64,000 bases of DNA, taken from assembly GCA_902168085.1 (NCBI GenBank), contig CABHOP010000049.1, forward strand, positions 40,962-104,961. Reading direction: 5' to 3'. Under the pieces are notes generated by a model. The model made no database searches and was not told the origin of the DNA. It saw only the letters and a list, made by a program, of their open reading frames with translations. The translations under genes were made by a program, and so were the position numbers. Every line of letters begins with the position of its first letter. The first letter of the stretch is position 1. Source of the stretch: an uncultured Bacteroides sp. (GTDB lineage: Bacteria > Bacteroidota > Bacteroidia > Chitinophagales > Chitinophagaceae). Below, in pieces: positions 46,270 to 55,821 of the stretch.

Positions 46270-46316
46270 AGGGCTAATTTTTAGAAAATTTTAAGTATTG
46301 GATATTTATGAACGGT

Positions 46317-46324
46317 TACTTTTG
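46317..46324 (+). promoter_or_regulatory. Putative promoter for the DUF58-BatD-BatA operon
   Basis: TACTTTTG (TAnnTTTG) with a TTG at 46298-46300, 16 nt upstream, slightly short of the usual spacing. It lies about 40 nt before the ATG at 46365. Confidence 0.45.
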
Positions 46325-46364
46325 TTACCTTGAAAATTTGGTGTTTGTTCATCAGTAAGGAACC

Positions 46365-47234
46365 ATGCTAACCACGGCAGAAATATTAAAACGCGTAAGG
46401 CATATTGAGATAAAAACCAAGGGGTTGAGCAATCATATCTTCGCTGGTGAGTATCATTCTGCTTTTAAGGGCAGGGGTATGTCCTTTAGCGAAGTGCGCG
46501 AATACACACCGGGCGATGATGTAAAAACCATCGACTGGAATGTAACAGCCCGCTTTTCGCACCCTTTCGTTAAGGTGTTTGAAGAGGAGCGTGAGCTCAT
46601 ACTGATGCTGCTGGTAGATGTAAGCGGAAGCTCTTTGTTTGGCACTCACCAACGCCTGAAGCGCGAACTGATAACCGAGTTGAGCGCTGTATTGTCTTTT
46701 TCTGCCGCTACCAATAACGATAAGGTGGGTGTTATCTTCTTTAGCGATAAGGTGGAAAAATTCATCCCGCCGAAGAAAGGCCGCAGCCACATCCTGCGCA
46801 TCATCCGCGAGTTGATAGCGCTGGAGCCTGCACAAACAGGCACTACCAATATCAAAGCAGGGCTGGAATACCTCAACAGGGTGATGAAAAAACGCAGCAT
46901 TACCTTTTTGTTGAGCGACTTTATTAGCGAACCTTATGAACAGGCCCTGCAACTGGCCGCCCGCCGTCACGACCTGGTAGGCATACAGGTGCACGATAAG
47001 CACGACCGCGACCTGCCTGCTGCCGGCCTGGTACAGGCTATGGATGCTGAAAGCGGCAACCTGCAATGGATAGATACCGATGATAAGGCTACACGCATGC
47101 AATATGCCAAAGCCTTTGATGACCATAAACGTTACTGTGTTCAATCGTTCCGTAAAAGCGGTGCATCGCTCATAGATGTGCGCACCGATGGCGATTATGT
47201 AAAAGAACTGCAAACCTTCTTTAAAGCTAGATAA
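46365..47234 (+). CDS. DUF58 domain protein of the Bat operon
   Basis: 289 aa, no signal peptide. The DUF58 core is RGMSFSEVREYTPGDDVKTIDWNVTAR, split here by a short strand, followed by a vWA-like domain with LLVDVSGSSLFG and FLLSDFI. DUF58 proteins accompany MoxR ATPases and the vWA proteins BatA and BatB, and are thought to act in envelope or oxidative stress responses. In most Bacteroidota a moxR gene precedes this one; the gene upstream here is on the opposite strand and is not moxR. The next gene starts 6 nt downstream. Confidence 0.85.
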   Translation: MLTTAEILKRVRHIEIKTKGLSNHIFAGEYHSAFKGRGMSFSEVREYTPGDDVKTIDWNVTARFSHPFVKVFEEERELILMLLVDVSGSSLFGTHQRLKRELITELSAVLSFSAATNNDKVGVIFFSDKVEKFIPPKKGRSHILRIIRELIALEPAQTGTTNIKAGLEYLNRVMKKRSITFLLSDFISEPYEQALQLAARRHDLVGIQVHDKHDRDLPAAGLVQAMDAESGNLQWIDTDDKATRMQYAKAFDDHKRYCVQSFRKSGASLIDVRTDGDYVKELQTFFKAR

Positions 47235-47240
47235 ACAGGC

Positions 47241-48203
47241 ATGCCAACCCGATCCAGACATTCATATTTGCTATGTTTTGCCTTATTGCTGGCATGTTTT
47301 CATGCTCGGGCACAGGATGTAAAAGTGGGTGCCCGTATAGATGCTGCACAGATAATGGTGGGCGACCAGGCCCGGCTGTTTATAGAGGCGCAGCACAATC
47401 CTGCTACCAGCCAGCTTACATGGGCTACTATCCCCGATACATTCAATAGCCTGGAGGTAGTAGAAAAGGGGAAGATAGATACGATAAAAAACGGCGATGT
47501 TGTGACCTATAAACAACGTTTGCTGATAACTGGTTTTGACTCCGGTATGTTCGTGATACCACGGTTGATATTCCCGGTAAAGCCATCGTCCGGTGCAGCT
47601 TATACTATGCATACCGATTCGGTAAAGTTGCTGGTGCAAACCGTGCCGGTAGATACCACGAAAGGCTACAAGGATATTAAGGGCATCAAAACGGTAAAAG
47701 CCAGCTGGCTCGATTATATATGGTACATCGTAGGGGCTGTAATAGCTATTGTATTGACAGCTGCTATTGTCATATACTTCCTCAGGAATAAAAAGAACGC
47801 ACCGCCGGTCATTGTACCATCAGCACCACCGGAACCGCTACATGTAAAAGCACTGCGCCAGCTCGATGAGTTGGAAAAAAGAAAGCTTTGGGAGCATAAC
47901 CAGCCCAAAGAATATCATACAGAACTGGTAGATATCCTCCGTTCTTACATCGAAGCCCGCTTCCATGTAGATGTTATGGAGTCTACATCTGACGAGATAT
48001 TATACAAAGCTGCCGTGCATAAAGAAATGTCGGTGCATAGGCTGCTGCTGTCAAACATCCTGCAGATAGCCGACCTTGCAAAATTTGCCAAGGCACAGCC
48101 TACTCCGCAGGAGCATATGGCAGCTATAGAATATGCCCGCCAGTTTGTAACGGCTACTAAAGAGAAACCGGTGGCACCACCACAAACCCCGCCGCAGTCA
48201 TGA
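47241..48203 (+). CDS. BatD-like protein with Ig-like periplasmic part
   Basis: 320 aa. Signal peptide (YLLCFALLLACFHARAQ), then an Ig-like region (KVGARIDAAQIMVGDQARLFIEAQ, residues 27-150), a membrane helix (IWYIVGAVIAIVLTAAIVIYFL) and a cytoplasmic helical domain that resembles DUF4381 (LHVKALRQLDELEKRKLW, HTELVDILRSYIEARF). It is coupled to batA by a 4-nt overlap and belongs to a membrane complex with it. Confidence 0.8.
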   Translation: MPTRSRHSYLLCFALLLACFHARAQDVKVGARIDAAQIMVGDQARLFIEAQHNPATSQLTWATIPDTFNSLEVVEKGKIDTIKNGDVVTYKQRLLITGFDSGMFVIPRLIFPVKPSSGAAYTMHTDSVKLLVQTVPVDTTKGYKDIKGIKTVKASWLDYIWYIVGAVIAIVLTAAIVIYFLRNKKNAPPVIVPSAPPEPLHVKALRQLDELEKRKLWEHNQPKEYHTELVDILRSYIEARFHVDVMESTSDEILYKAAVHKEMSVHRLLLSNILQIADLAKFAKAQPTPQEHMAAIEYARQFVTATKEKPVAPPQTPPQS

Positions 48204-49210
48204 GTGCCTTATTAGATTGGAAACATATCAGCTTTGCGCACCCGTTGTACTTCGGGTTGCTGTTGCTCATACCTTTTATGCTATGGTGGCAGCAGCGCAC
48301 GCGTAAGAAGGCAAATGCGGCTATGCGCCTCACTACACTATCGGGCATTGCATTTGTAAAGCCTACCTGGCGCGTACGTTTCAGGCCGGTACTTACGGTG
48401 CTGCGCGCCATAGCTTTAGTGACGCTGATAATAGCATTGGCTCGCCCGCAGTCCAGCAATGTAACGGAGAATATAGACAGTGAGGGTGTCGACATCGTAC
48501 TATCAATAGACGTATCGGGTAGTATGCTGGCAGAAGACCTGAAGCCTAACCGTATTGAAGCAGCCAAAAGGGTAGCGATGAACTTTGTGGACCAGCGTCC
48601 TACCGATCGCCTGGGCCTTGTTATTTTTTCAGGTGAAAGCTTTACACAGTGCCCCATCACGATAGACCATAATGTACTGAAAGAACAGATAAGCCAGGTA
48701 AAGAGCGGCGTGCTGGTAGATGGCACGGCAATAGGCATGGGCCTTGCTACAGGGGTAGACCGCCTGCGCTATGCCAAAGGCAAAAGCCGTATATTGATAT
48801 TGCTGACAGATGGCGTGAATAATACCGGCCTTATCGACCCGATGACGGCATTGGAAATTGCCAAGTCTTACAAGGTGCGGGTATATACCATAGGCGTAGG
48901 TACAGAAGGGCAGGCGCCCTTCCCGGTGCAGACACCCTTTGGTATACAAAAGCAGATGGTACCCGTGCAGATAGATGAACCACTGCTACGCAAAATAGCT
49001 ACAGAAACAGGGGGCAAATATTTCCGCGCAGTCAATAACAGGTCGCTGGATGCAATATATAAGGAGATAGACAAGCTTGAAAAGACCAAAATAGAGATAA
49101 GCTCTTACAAGCATTATGCAGAGCTCTTCTTTCCGTTTGCACTGATTGCTGTTATTTGCCTGGTGTTGGAAATGGTGTTGCGCTATACGGTGTTTCGTAG
49201 CATTACTTAA
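48200..49210 (+). CDS. BatA-like von Willebrand A membrane protein
   Basis: 336 aa. Two N-terminal helices (LYFGLLLLIPFMLWW and LTVLRAIALVTLIIALA) flank a short loop, then a vWA domain with the MIDAS motif VLSIDVSGSM and LLTDGVNN, and one C-terminal helix (FFPFALIAVICLVLEMVL). BatA proteins sit in the inner membrane with the vWA domain outside. No batB, batC or batE gene follows; the next gene is on the opposite strand and ends within the BatA stop region. Confidence 0.87.
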   Translation: MSALLDWKHISFAHPLYFGLLLLIPFMLWWQQRTRKKANAAMRLTTLSGIAFVKPTWRVRFRPVLTVLRAIALVTLIIALARPQSSNVTENIDSEGVDIVLSIDVSGSMLAEDLKPNRIEAAKRVAMNFVDQRPTDRLGLVIFSGESFTQCPITIDHNVLKEQISQVKSGVLVDGTAIGMGLATGVDRLRYAKGKSRILILLTDGVNNTGLIDPMTALEIAKSYKVRVYTIGVGTEGQAPFPVQTPFGIQKQMVPVQIDEPLLRKIATETGGKYFRAVNNRSLDAIYKEIDKLEKTKIEISSYKHYAELFFPFALIAVICLVLEMVLRYTVFRSIT

Positions 49211-50216
49211 TGCTACTATAGTATGCCTGCATAAAGCTTATGGAATCCATATATTGATAGGCTGTTCTGTATCGTCGTACTAATGTGCTATCCTTCGCAC
49301 TATAAAAATGGCTATTTATCAGCATGATTTCACAAACCCTTTTATACCAGTCGGTCATCTTTTGGTGCGAGTTGAAACGCTCATACATCATTTCATAAGG
49401 ATAGCTTTCCGTATGCGGTGCCGATTGTGTATTGACCCGTATATCCGCAGACAGGGGAATAAAACGGATATCATTATCATATAGGGCATCACGCATTTCT
49501 GCATAGCTGAGTATGGCACTGCTATCCGATTGTTTAACGAAAAGCCGGTTGTTATCCATGTCTGCCAATATCCACTTTTTGCTGGCAGCATCGTACACTT
49601 CTATCATGCTGTGAGAATCATCGTGGCCGTTATGCGCTTGTTGTGTCACACCCTCTGCAATACGGGTCTGGTATCCGGCTTGCGCCAGCAGGTGCATTGT
49701 ATAGTCTACTATGCGGCTGCAGGTTAGGTATAGTTTGCCACTCATTGCTTTCTTCGTTCGTTGTTCATTGGTCAGCTTGTTGTCATTTTCGCCATGGGTA
49801 TGTATCCAGCATATGGCGCTAAGCAGGCTGTTAAGCTGATGCTTATATACAATAAACTGCTTTACGTGCAGGTCTGTATATACAAACCGGTACAGGCCTT
49901 CGCGTTCCATATCTACAGTCTTATCGTCAATGTTGTATATGCCCGGCGCTATAATGAGTTGCTCCGGCAAGAGCCGGGCATTATCCCTTCTTGTGACAAA
50001 CGGTATATTCCCCGTACTGTCATAACAGAAATAGGTAGAGTAGTTGTGGTCAATTACATCATTGGCAATGACGTATGAAGGGGGCTTATTTTTTATCAGG
50101 CGAGAACGGATATCTTTCCTGTAAGCATATACCAGCAGCATGTTAACAGCAATGCTGCTAATGGCTACAAATAAGTATAGGCGCTTAGGGCTCATATACC
50201 CTAAAATTAACCGCAT
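49203..50216 (-). CDS. Membrane-anchored transglutaminase-like protein
   Basis: 337 aa (an alternative ATG is 21 nt downstream of this start). One N-terminal hydrophobic helix (LYLFVAISSIAVNMLLVYAY) anchors it; the bulk should be periplasmic. A transglutaminase-like triad can be placed: Cys in LTCSRIVDY, His in DDSHSMIEVY and Asp in WILADMDNN. This fold includes cysteine proteases and amide-forming enzymes; the substrate is unknown. It is convergent with batA and 62 nt after uvrB, so it may be read from the uvrB transcript. Confidence 0.68.
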   Translation of the reverse strand: MRLILGYMSPKRLYLFVAISSIAVNMLLVYAYRKDIRSRLIKNKPPSYVIANDVIDHNYSTYFCYDSTGNIPFVTRRDNARLLPEQLIIAPGIYNIDDKTVDMEREGLYRFVYTDLHVKQFIVYKHQLNSLLSAICWIHTHGENDNKLTNEQRTKKAMSGKLYLTCSRIVDYTMHLLAQAGYQTRIAEGVTQQAHNGHDDSHSMIEVYDAASKKWILADMDNNRLFVKQSDSSAILSYAEMRDALYDNDIRFIPLSADIRVNTQSAPHTESYPYEMMYERFNSHQKMTDWYKRVCEIMLINSHFYSAKDSTLVRRYRTAYQYMDSISFMQAYYSSIK

Positions 50217-50278
50217 TTTAATCCATTGTCAAATAACTATCAGTTAATGACTCCTTTTTATTGACGAACGGAGTGCCA

Positions 50279-52306
50279 CTATTTCATAGCTTCTCTTTCT
50301 TTTTGTAGCTGAAACATTTTATCCCGTAGCCTTGCAGCTTCCATAAAGTCGAGCTCTTTGGCAGCTTTTTCCATTTCTTTTTTGGTTTTGGCTATCAATT
50401 TTTCCAGTTGTGCAGCCGTTTTATACTCTACACCTTCATCGGCAGCTATAGGTGCCAGTTCTTCATGCAGGGCATACTTATTATTTTCATCATAGCCCTT
50501 TATCTCCAGCACCGATGTTTGTTTGAAGATTTCTTCTTTCGATTTGGTAACCGTGCGTGGCGTAATGCCGTGCTCTGTATTATATTTTATTTGTTTCTCC
50601 CGGCGGCGGTTGGTTTCATCTATGGTCTTCTGCATGCTTTCTGTCATCTTATCGGCATAAAAGATAACCAGGCCATCCACATTACGTGCCGCACGTCCTG
50701 CCATCTGTGTCAGGGAGCGTTCATCCCTTAAGAAGCCTTCCTTGTCGGCATCCAGTATCGCCATCAGTGATACCTCCGGCAGGTCAAGCCCCTCACGCAG
50801 CAGGTTCACACCTACCAGCACATCTATATTACCCAGGCGCAGGTCGCGCAGTATCTCTACGCGCTCCAGCGTATCTACTTCACTATGTATATACTTACTG
50901 CGCACATTTACACGTGCCAGGTATTTATCCAGTTCTTCGGCCATGCGCTTGGTAAGGGTGGTTACCAGCACGCGGTCGCCTTTCTTCACGCGTAGGTCTA
51001 TCTCATCCAGCAGGTCGTCTATCTGGTTCATGCTGGGGCGTATTTCTATCGGTGGGTCCAGCAATCCTGTTGGACGAACGATTTGTTCTGCAAACACACC
51101 TTCACTTTGTTCCAGTTCATACTTACCCGGTGTAGCACTTACAAATACCGTTTGGTTCAGCAGTCCTTCAAATTCATGAAAGTTCAATGGTCTGTTGTCC
51201 AGCGCACTCGGCAACCGGAAGCCAAAATCTACCAGGTTCAGCTTACGGCTGCGGTCACCGCCATACATACCGCTTATTTGTGGTATGGTTACGTGGCTTT
51301 CATCCACCACCAGCAAAAAGTCGTCGGGAAAATAATCTATCAGGCAGAAGGGGCGTGTGCCCGGCCTGCGCCTGTCCAGGAAGCGTGAATAGTTTTCTAT
51401 ACCACTGCAATAGCCCAGCTCCTGCATCATTTCCAGGTCATAGTTTACCCGCTCTTTTATGCGCTGCGCTTCCAGTGGTTTATGGATGCTTTTAAAATAT
51501 TCTACTTGTGCATGCAGTTCATCCTGTATCTCATGCACAATGCGCGCCATCTGGTCGCGCGGGGCCACATACAGGTTGGCCGGAAAGATGGCGGCATTCT
51601 GCATCGTGCCGATGCGTTTGCCGGTATCCACTTCAAAACTTTCTATTTCTTCCACCTCATCACCAAAGAAGGTGACGCGGTACCCGTAATCCACATATGG
51701 CAGGTTAATATCTACCGTATCGCCCTGCACACGGAAAGTTCCGCGTGTAAATTCCCCCTGGCTGCGGTTGTATAAACCATTCACCAGCCGGTGAAGGAAC
51801 TGGTTACGGCCTATGCTATCCCCCTGGTTGAAACGGATGATACCTGCCGCATAATCAGTTGGGTTACCCATACCATATATGCAGCTTACCGATGCTACTA
51901 CTATTATATCCCTACGTCCACTCAGCAGGCTGCTGGTGGCACGCAGGCGCAGTTTTTCCAGTTCTTCATTGATGCTCAGGTCTTTCTCTATATAAGTATC
52001 GCTGGTAGGTATATATGCTTCCGGTTGGTAATAATCATAGTAGCTCACAAAATACTCCACCGCATTGTTGGGGAAAAACTGGCGAAACTCGCCATATAGC
52101 TGCGCTACCAGTGTTTTATTATGTGTCAGTACCAGTGTAGGTTTTTGCACTTCCTGTATCACATTGGCCATGGTAAATGTTTTACCCGAGCCGGTTACCC
52201 CCAATAGTGTCTGAAAACGTTCTCCTTCGTTGATTCCTTTGGTCAGTTCTGCAATGGCAGTAGGTTGGTCGCCTGCCGGTGAATATGGTCGCTCTATCTG
52301 GAACAT
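50279..52306 (-). CDS. uvrB: Excinuclease ABC subunit B
   Basis: 675 aa, full length. N-terminal YSPAGDQPTAI, Walker A VTGSGKTFTMAN, the beta-hairpin YYDYYQPEAYIP that clamps DNA, the DEAD-like box VVDESHV, and helicase motifs VFVSATPG and AGRAARN are all present. A C-terminal UVR domain (EKAAKELDFMEAARLRDKM) binds UvrC. It is the damage-verification subunit of nucleotide excision repair. It is divergent from the PAS protein gene across a 201-bp gap in which no clear promoter motif was found. Confidence 0.97.
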   Translation of the reverse strand: MFQIERPYSPAGDQPTAIAELTKGINEGERFQTLLGVTGSGKTFTMANVIQEVQKPTLVLTHNKTLVAQLYGEFRQFFPNNAVEYFVSYYDYYQPEAYIPTSDTYIEKDLSINEELEKLRLRATSSLLSGRRDIIVVASVSCIYGMGNPTDYAAGIIRFNQGDSIGRNQFLHRLVNGLYNRSQGEFTRGTFRVQGDTVDINLPYVDYGYRVTFFGDEVEEIESFEVDTGKRIGTMQNAAIFPANLYVAPRDQMARIVHEIQDELHAQVEYFKSIHKPLEAQRIKERVNYDLEMMQELGYCSGIENYSRFLDRRRPGTRPFCLIDYFPDDFLLVVDESHVTIPQISGMYGGDRSRKLNLVDFGFRLPSALDNRPLNFHEFEGLLNQTVFVSATPGKYELEQSEGVFAEQIVRPTGLLDPPIEIRPSMNQIDDLLDEIDLRVKKGDRVLVTTLTKRMAEELDKYLARVNVRSKYIHSEVDTLERVEILRDLRLGNIDVLVGVNLLREGLDLPEVSLMAILDADKEGFLRDERSLTQMAGRAARNVDGLVIFYADKMTESMQKTIDETNRRREKQIKYNTEHGITPRTVTKSKEEIFKQTSVLEIKGYDENNKYALHEELAPIAADEGVEYKTAAQLEKLIAKTKKEMEKAAKELDFMEAARLRDKMFQLQKEREAMK

Positions 52307-52507
52307 ATCCTAAAGTTCGGGATTTTCAACAATTGCGGGCAAGCTATTGTTCTAACGTCACATTAATGACTACAAACAGCATTTTTGGTATGAATACATG
52401 TATAAATGGGGTGAATCATGATTCTGGTTATTTTTAAATAATGTTTAATGATTGAATTTTGTAACATATTTTATTAAACGATACCCCCGCTATTATTTGG
52501 ATAATTG

Positions 52508-54802
52508 ATGAATGCAAAACTGCGTGAGGCGCGTGAACTCCTACATGATTCGGAGGAAAAATATCGCAATCTCTTTAATTACTGTCCTACCCCCATGTGG
52601 ATTTACGATCTGGAAACACTTTGTTTTCTGGATGTAAACGAAGCGGCTGTACGGGGCTATGGCTATACCCGCGATGAGTTTTTAAATATGACCATTGCAG
52701 AGATACGCCCTAAAGAAGATGTTGCCCTGGTAAAGACAGCAATAGGCCGTTTAAAACAGAACATCCAAAACTTTAACCAGGTTTTTTCCCGGCACCGCAA
52801 AAAAAACGGAGAGCTTATACAAGTAAAAATTGAAAGCAGCAGCATTTCTTTTGACGGAAAATGGGCGCAACTGGTGCTGGCAACAGATATTACGGCTGAA
52901 GTAGAAGCAAACAGGAAACTTAAAACTGCCCAGGAAATAGCGGCACTTGGGTATTGGAACCAGAATTTATTGGATGGGTCTATGCATTGGTCGGATGAAG
53001 TGTATGGAATTTTTGAAGTTGACCCCGAATCTTTTGAGCTCACCTTTGAAAACCTGGTTAATAAGTTTCATCCTGATGACCGGCATGTGTTGTTTGCAGA
53101 CCCGGATAAGCTGCTGAAGGGCAATGAATATTATGAAAATGAACATCGCATTTTATCGCATACAGGCAAGCCCAAATGGGTATATGAGCGTATCCGCGTG
53201 GTAAGGGATGCCAATGGCAAACCTGTGAAAATAGAAGGTGTTACATTAGATATAGATAAGCGTAAGCAAGCAGAGTTAGAGATAAAACGAAAAAATCAAT
53301 TATTGCAGGCCACCCACGCATTTGCCTCCAAACTGCTCATGCATAATGACTGGATTACAGCTATTAAGGAATCATTTAACATAATAGGGGAAACCGTTTC
53401 GGTAGAGGATATATATTATTTCGAGAACCATGTGCATCCCGATACCAGCGAGCGCCTGACAAGTCAGCGTATCAACTGGAGAAATGACGGCACTGTTGTA
53501 TTGGACGATCCTGCTTTCCAGAATATACCATTTAGTGTATTTGGTAGTTTCCAAACTTTATCAACCGGGAAACCATTTCACAGCATTGTGAGCCAACTGC
53601 CCGAGGGCCCGTTGAAAACTACATTGGCAGCGCAGCATATCAAGTCATTACTGGCCCTTCCCGTATTTGTAAATAACGTATTTCACGGATTTATTGGTTT
53701 TAATGACACCAAAAGTGAGCGTAGTTGGCAGGAAGATGAAGTGAGTTTTCTGGATACGTTGGCATTTAACCTGGCAACCACTATTGAAAAACGAAAGGTT
53801 GAAAATGAGGTGCGGAAAAGCAGGGAACAATTCCAATCGGTAATTAATAACCTGCCCGGTATTACATATCGTTGCCTGCCCGATAAAGACTGGACAATGA
53901 CATTCCTTAGTGATGAAGTAGAACGAATGATTGGGTACACCGCGGCAGACTTCATCGATAACAAAACCAGGTCTTTTGCAAGCATCATTCATCCCGATGA
54001 CTTACCTGGTACATATAGCATCCTCAAAAAGATCAAAAGGAAAGAACCATTCGAACTGGAGTATAGAATGGTGTGTAAGAATAGTGAAGTAATATGGGTA
54101 AAAGAAAATGGCAGGGGCATTTTTGATGACAATGATAAGCTTGTTTATATAGATGGTGTTATTATTGATATAACAACTAATAAGCAACAGCAAGAAGCTT
54201 TAAGGGATAGTAACGAACGTTTTGAACTGGTGCTGAAAGCTACAGGGGAAGCAATTGTAGACTGGGATATTGAGAAGGATATAGCCATATGGGGCGATGG
54301 TTTCCGCCAGTTATTCGGTTACAATTTGGATGTTTATGATAACCATCTTTGGTCTCGGAATATACACCCGCATGATAAAGAACGTGTTATGGCTACCTTG
54401 CAGGAGACAATACAAGACCCTGCACAATTTTTCTTTTTTGCAGAATTCCGTTACCTGAAAGCAAATGGCGATATAGCCCATGTGCAGCACCGGGGCATCT
54501 TTGTTCGCGATGCATCAGGCAAAGCTATCCGGGCAATTGGTTCTATGACAGACATTACAAACCTGGTAGAACACACCAGGAAGGTGGAAGAACAAAATGA
54601 TGTATTGAAAGAAATAGCCTGGACACAATCGCATGTGGTACGTGCACCGCTTGCCAGTTTGATGGGTTTGCTGGAACTGATGAAAAATCGTGAATGCATG
54701 AACCTTGACGAAAAGGAACTGCTTGAAAAACTGGATGTAGCTGCCGATGAGCTGGATACCGTGATTCACAAAATAGTGCAAACTACAGAGCATATCCTAT
54801 AG
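52508..54802 (+). CDS. Multi-PAS/GAF sensor ending in a histidine-kinase DHp helix, no ATPase domain
   Basis: 764 aa from the ATG at 52508 (an in-frame TTG at 52505 precedes it). Domains in order: PAS (about 15-130), PAS (145-250), GAF-like (260-420), PAS (435-560), PAS (565-685), then a coiled linker and a DHp-like helix EIAWTQSHVVRAPLASLMGL with His709. The protein stops 55 residues later and no HATPase_c motif (N, G1, G2 boxes) is found in it or in the next 190 nt. It may receive phosphate from another kinase in trans or signal by dimerisation. No membrane helices, so cytoplasmic. The next gene is on the opposite strand. Confidence 0.82.
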   Translation: MNAKLREARELLHDSEEKYRNLFNYCPTPMWIYDLETLCFLDVNEAAVRGYGYTRDEFLNMTIAEIRPKEDVALVKTAIGRLKQNIQNFNQVFSRHRKKNGELIQVKIESSSISFDGKWAQLVLATDITAEVEANRKLKTAQEIAALGYWNQNLLDGSMHWSDEVYGIFEVDPESFELTFENLVNKFHPDDRHVLFADPDKLLKGNEYYENEHRILSHTGKPKWVYERIRVVRDANGKPVKIEGVTLDIDKRKQAELEIKRKNQLLQATHAFASKLLMHNDWITAIKESFNIIGETVSVEDIYYFENHVHPDTSERLTSQRINWRNDGTVVLDDPAFQNIPFSVFGSFQTLSTGKPFHSIVSQLPEGPLKTTLAAQHIKSLLALPVFVNNVFHGFIGFNDTKSERSWQEDEVSFLDTLAFNLATTIEKRKVENEVRKSREQFQSVINNLPGITYRCLPDKDWTMTFLSDEVERMIGYTAADFIDNKTRSFASIIHPDDLPGTYSILKKIKRKEPFELEYRMVCKNSEVIWVKENGRGIFDDNDKLVYIDGVIIDITTNKQQQEALRDSNERFELVLKATGEAIVDWDIEKDIAIWGDGFRQLFGYNLDVYDNHLWSRNIHPHDKERVMATLQETIQDPAQFFFFAEFRYLKANGDIAHVQHRGIFVRDASGKAIRAIGSMTDITNLVEHTRKVEEQNDVLKEIAWTQSHVVRAPLASLMGLLELMKNRECMNLDEKELLEKLDVAADELDTVIHKIVQTTEHIL

Positions 54803-54943
54803 TATGGTAGTTATAGTATTTTGTTGTAAATTTGCTATGTAATACATGGCGATTGATGTAGGTAACATTACCCAGGTATTCACTGCTTTTTGTTTCCATT
54901 TGTTGCAAAAACAAGAAAGTAGAAAAACACAACAAAACACAAC

Positions 54944-54972
54944 AAAAAATGCCCCGTATTACTACGAGGCAT
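54944..54972 (-). terminator. Intrinsic terminator after the Cys-rich secreted protein gene
   Basis: On the minus strand a 10-bp stem (one G-U pair; arms 54963-54972 and 54949-54958) with a 4-nt loop is followed by six T then T-rich sequence. It lies about 20 nt after the stop at 54994. Confidence 0.75.
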
Positions 54973-54993
54973 CTGGTAGTAAGGAATGTATCT

Positions 54994-55455
54994 CTAAGGA
55001 TAAATGTCTACTTGTGCATCACCGGTTACATTGTTCCAGGTAACCCTTATATTGAACTGCGCACAGCCGCCGCTGCAGGCATTGTCTATCAATACACATC
55101 CGCCTGCAAATGAACCGCCAACACAATTGCCGTTTGAAAGGGTGATAACCGTGCCTGAACAGCCGCCACCGCCGGGCACCCAGTTGCAGATATTACCCAC
55201 GCGGCCATATTGCCAGTAATACGTCACACTACTGTTCCACCCCGGCAGGGTAGTAGCATCTACAACAGTGGTGCCGGGCGCAAAGGTAGTGCTGCCGCTG
55301 GTGGATACACCCGTACTGGGGTTGCACGCAAGGTCACGGCAATACATATCTGCAAATGCATTGCAACTGGTGTAGTTGTTAACGGTGAGGTAAGGCTGTG
55401 CTTGTGCCGCAATGGTGGTAAGAATGGCAATAGCCATAAATAATAAACGTTTCAT
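54994..55455 (-). CDS. Small secreted cysteine-rich protein
   Basis: 153 aa. A clean signal peptide (RLLFMAIAILTTIAAQAQ) precedes a mature chain of about 133 residues with nine cysteines (for example TSCNAF, MYCRDLAC, CSGTV, NCVGG, AGGC, NACSGGC) and many Gly, Ser, Thr and Asn. The pattern suggests an extracellular, disulfide-stabilised beta-structure. No known domain is recognised. It is a single-gene unit with its own terminator. Confidence 0.72.
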   Translation of the reverse strand: MKRLLFMAIAILTTIAAQAQPYLTVNNYTSCNAFADMYCRDLACNPSTGVSTSGSTTFAPGTTVVDATTLPGWNSSVTYYWQYGRVGNICNWVPGGGGCSGTVITLSNGNCVGGSFAGGCVLIDNACSGGCAQFNIRVTWNNVTGDAQVDIYP

Positions 55456-55608
55456 GATAATAAATTTTAAAGGTGAGGTATGAAATTACAAATGGCAGAA
55501 CACATTGTCAATACTTTTCATAAGTAGTTAGCTATCAGGGGCTCATTTGTAAAAACTGTGTTCTGGCACATTCTTTATAAGATATGTGATAGACCAAACA
55601 TGGTTTTT

Positions 55609-55821
55609 ATGGAAAAGCGCATATTCGGTATTATACTTACAATATTGGGTATAGTAGGGCTTATAATGGCGGCCAACGATTTTATAAACACAGGCGGTAA
55701 TGCCCGCGATGTAAAAACAATAGCCGTCTACGGCATATTAGGTGCTGTATTCTTTTTTGCAGGCATTGGCCTGATACGCAGTACAAAAGATGTAAAAGGC
55801 CGTGGGGAAGAAGTAAGTTAA
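55609..55821 (+). CDS. Small two-helix membrane protein
   Basis: 70 aa from the ATG at 55609 (another ATG is at 55600; an upstream GTG at 55558 is unlikely). Two hydrophobic helices, FGIILTILGIVGLIMAA and IAVYGILGAVFFFAGIGLI, with a short loop and a charged C-terminus. No function known. Its stop codon abuts the stop of the convergent TerB-like gene. Confidence 0.62.
   Translation: MEKRIFGIILTILGIVGLIMAANDFINTGGNARDVKTIAVYGILGAVFFFAGIGLIRSTKDVKGRGEEVS

Noticed and set aside
46386..47261. Minus-strand frame of 291 codons opposite the DUF58 gene
   Set aside because: The sense frame has the DUF58 motif and clean operon spacing with batD; the antisense is a codon-usage shadow.
54901..54950. A/C-rich short repeats (ACAACAAAAC units)
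   Set aside because: Too short and irregular for a repeat element; they mostly form the T-rich tail of the minus-strand terminator.
54846..55043. Possible 65-codon plus-strand gene
   Set aside because: It runs through the terminator and into the 3' end of the Cys-rich protein gene, and its composition is not protein-like.
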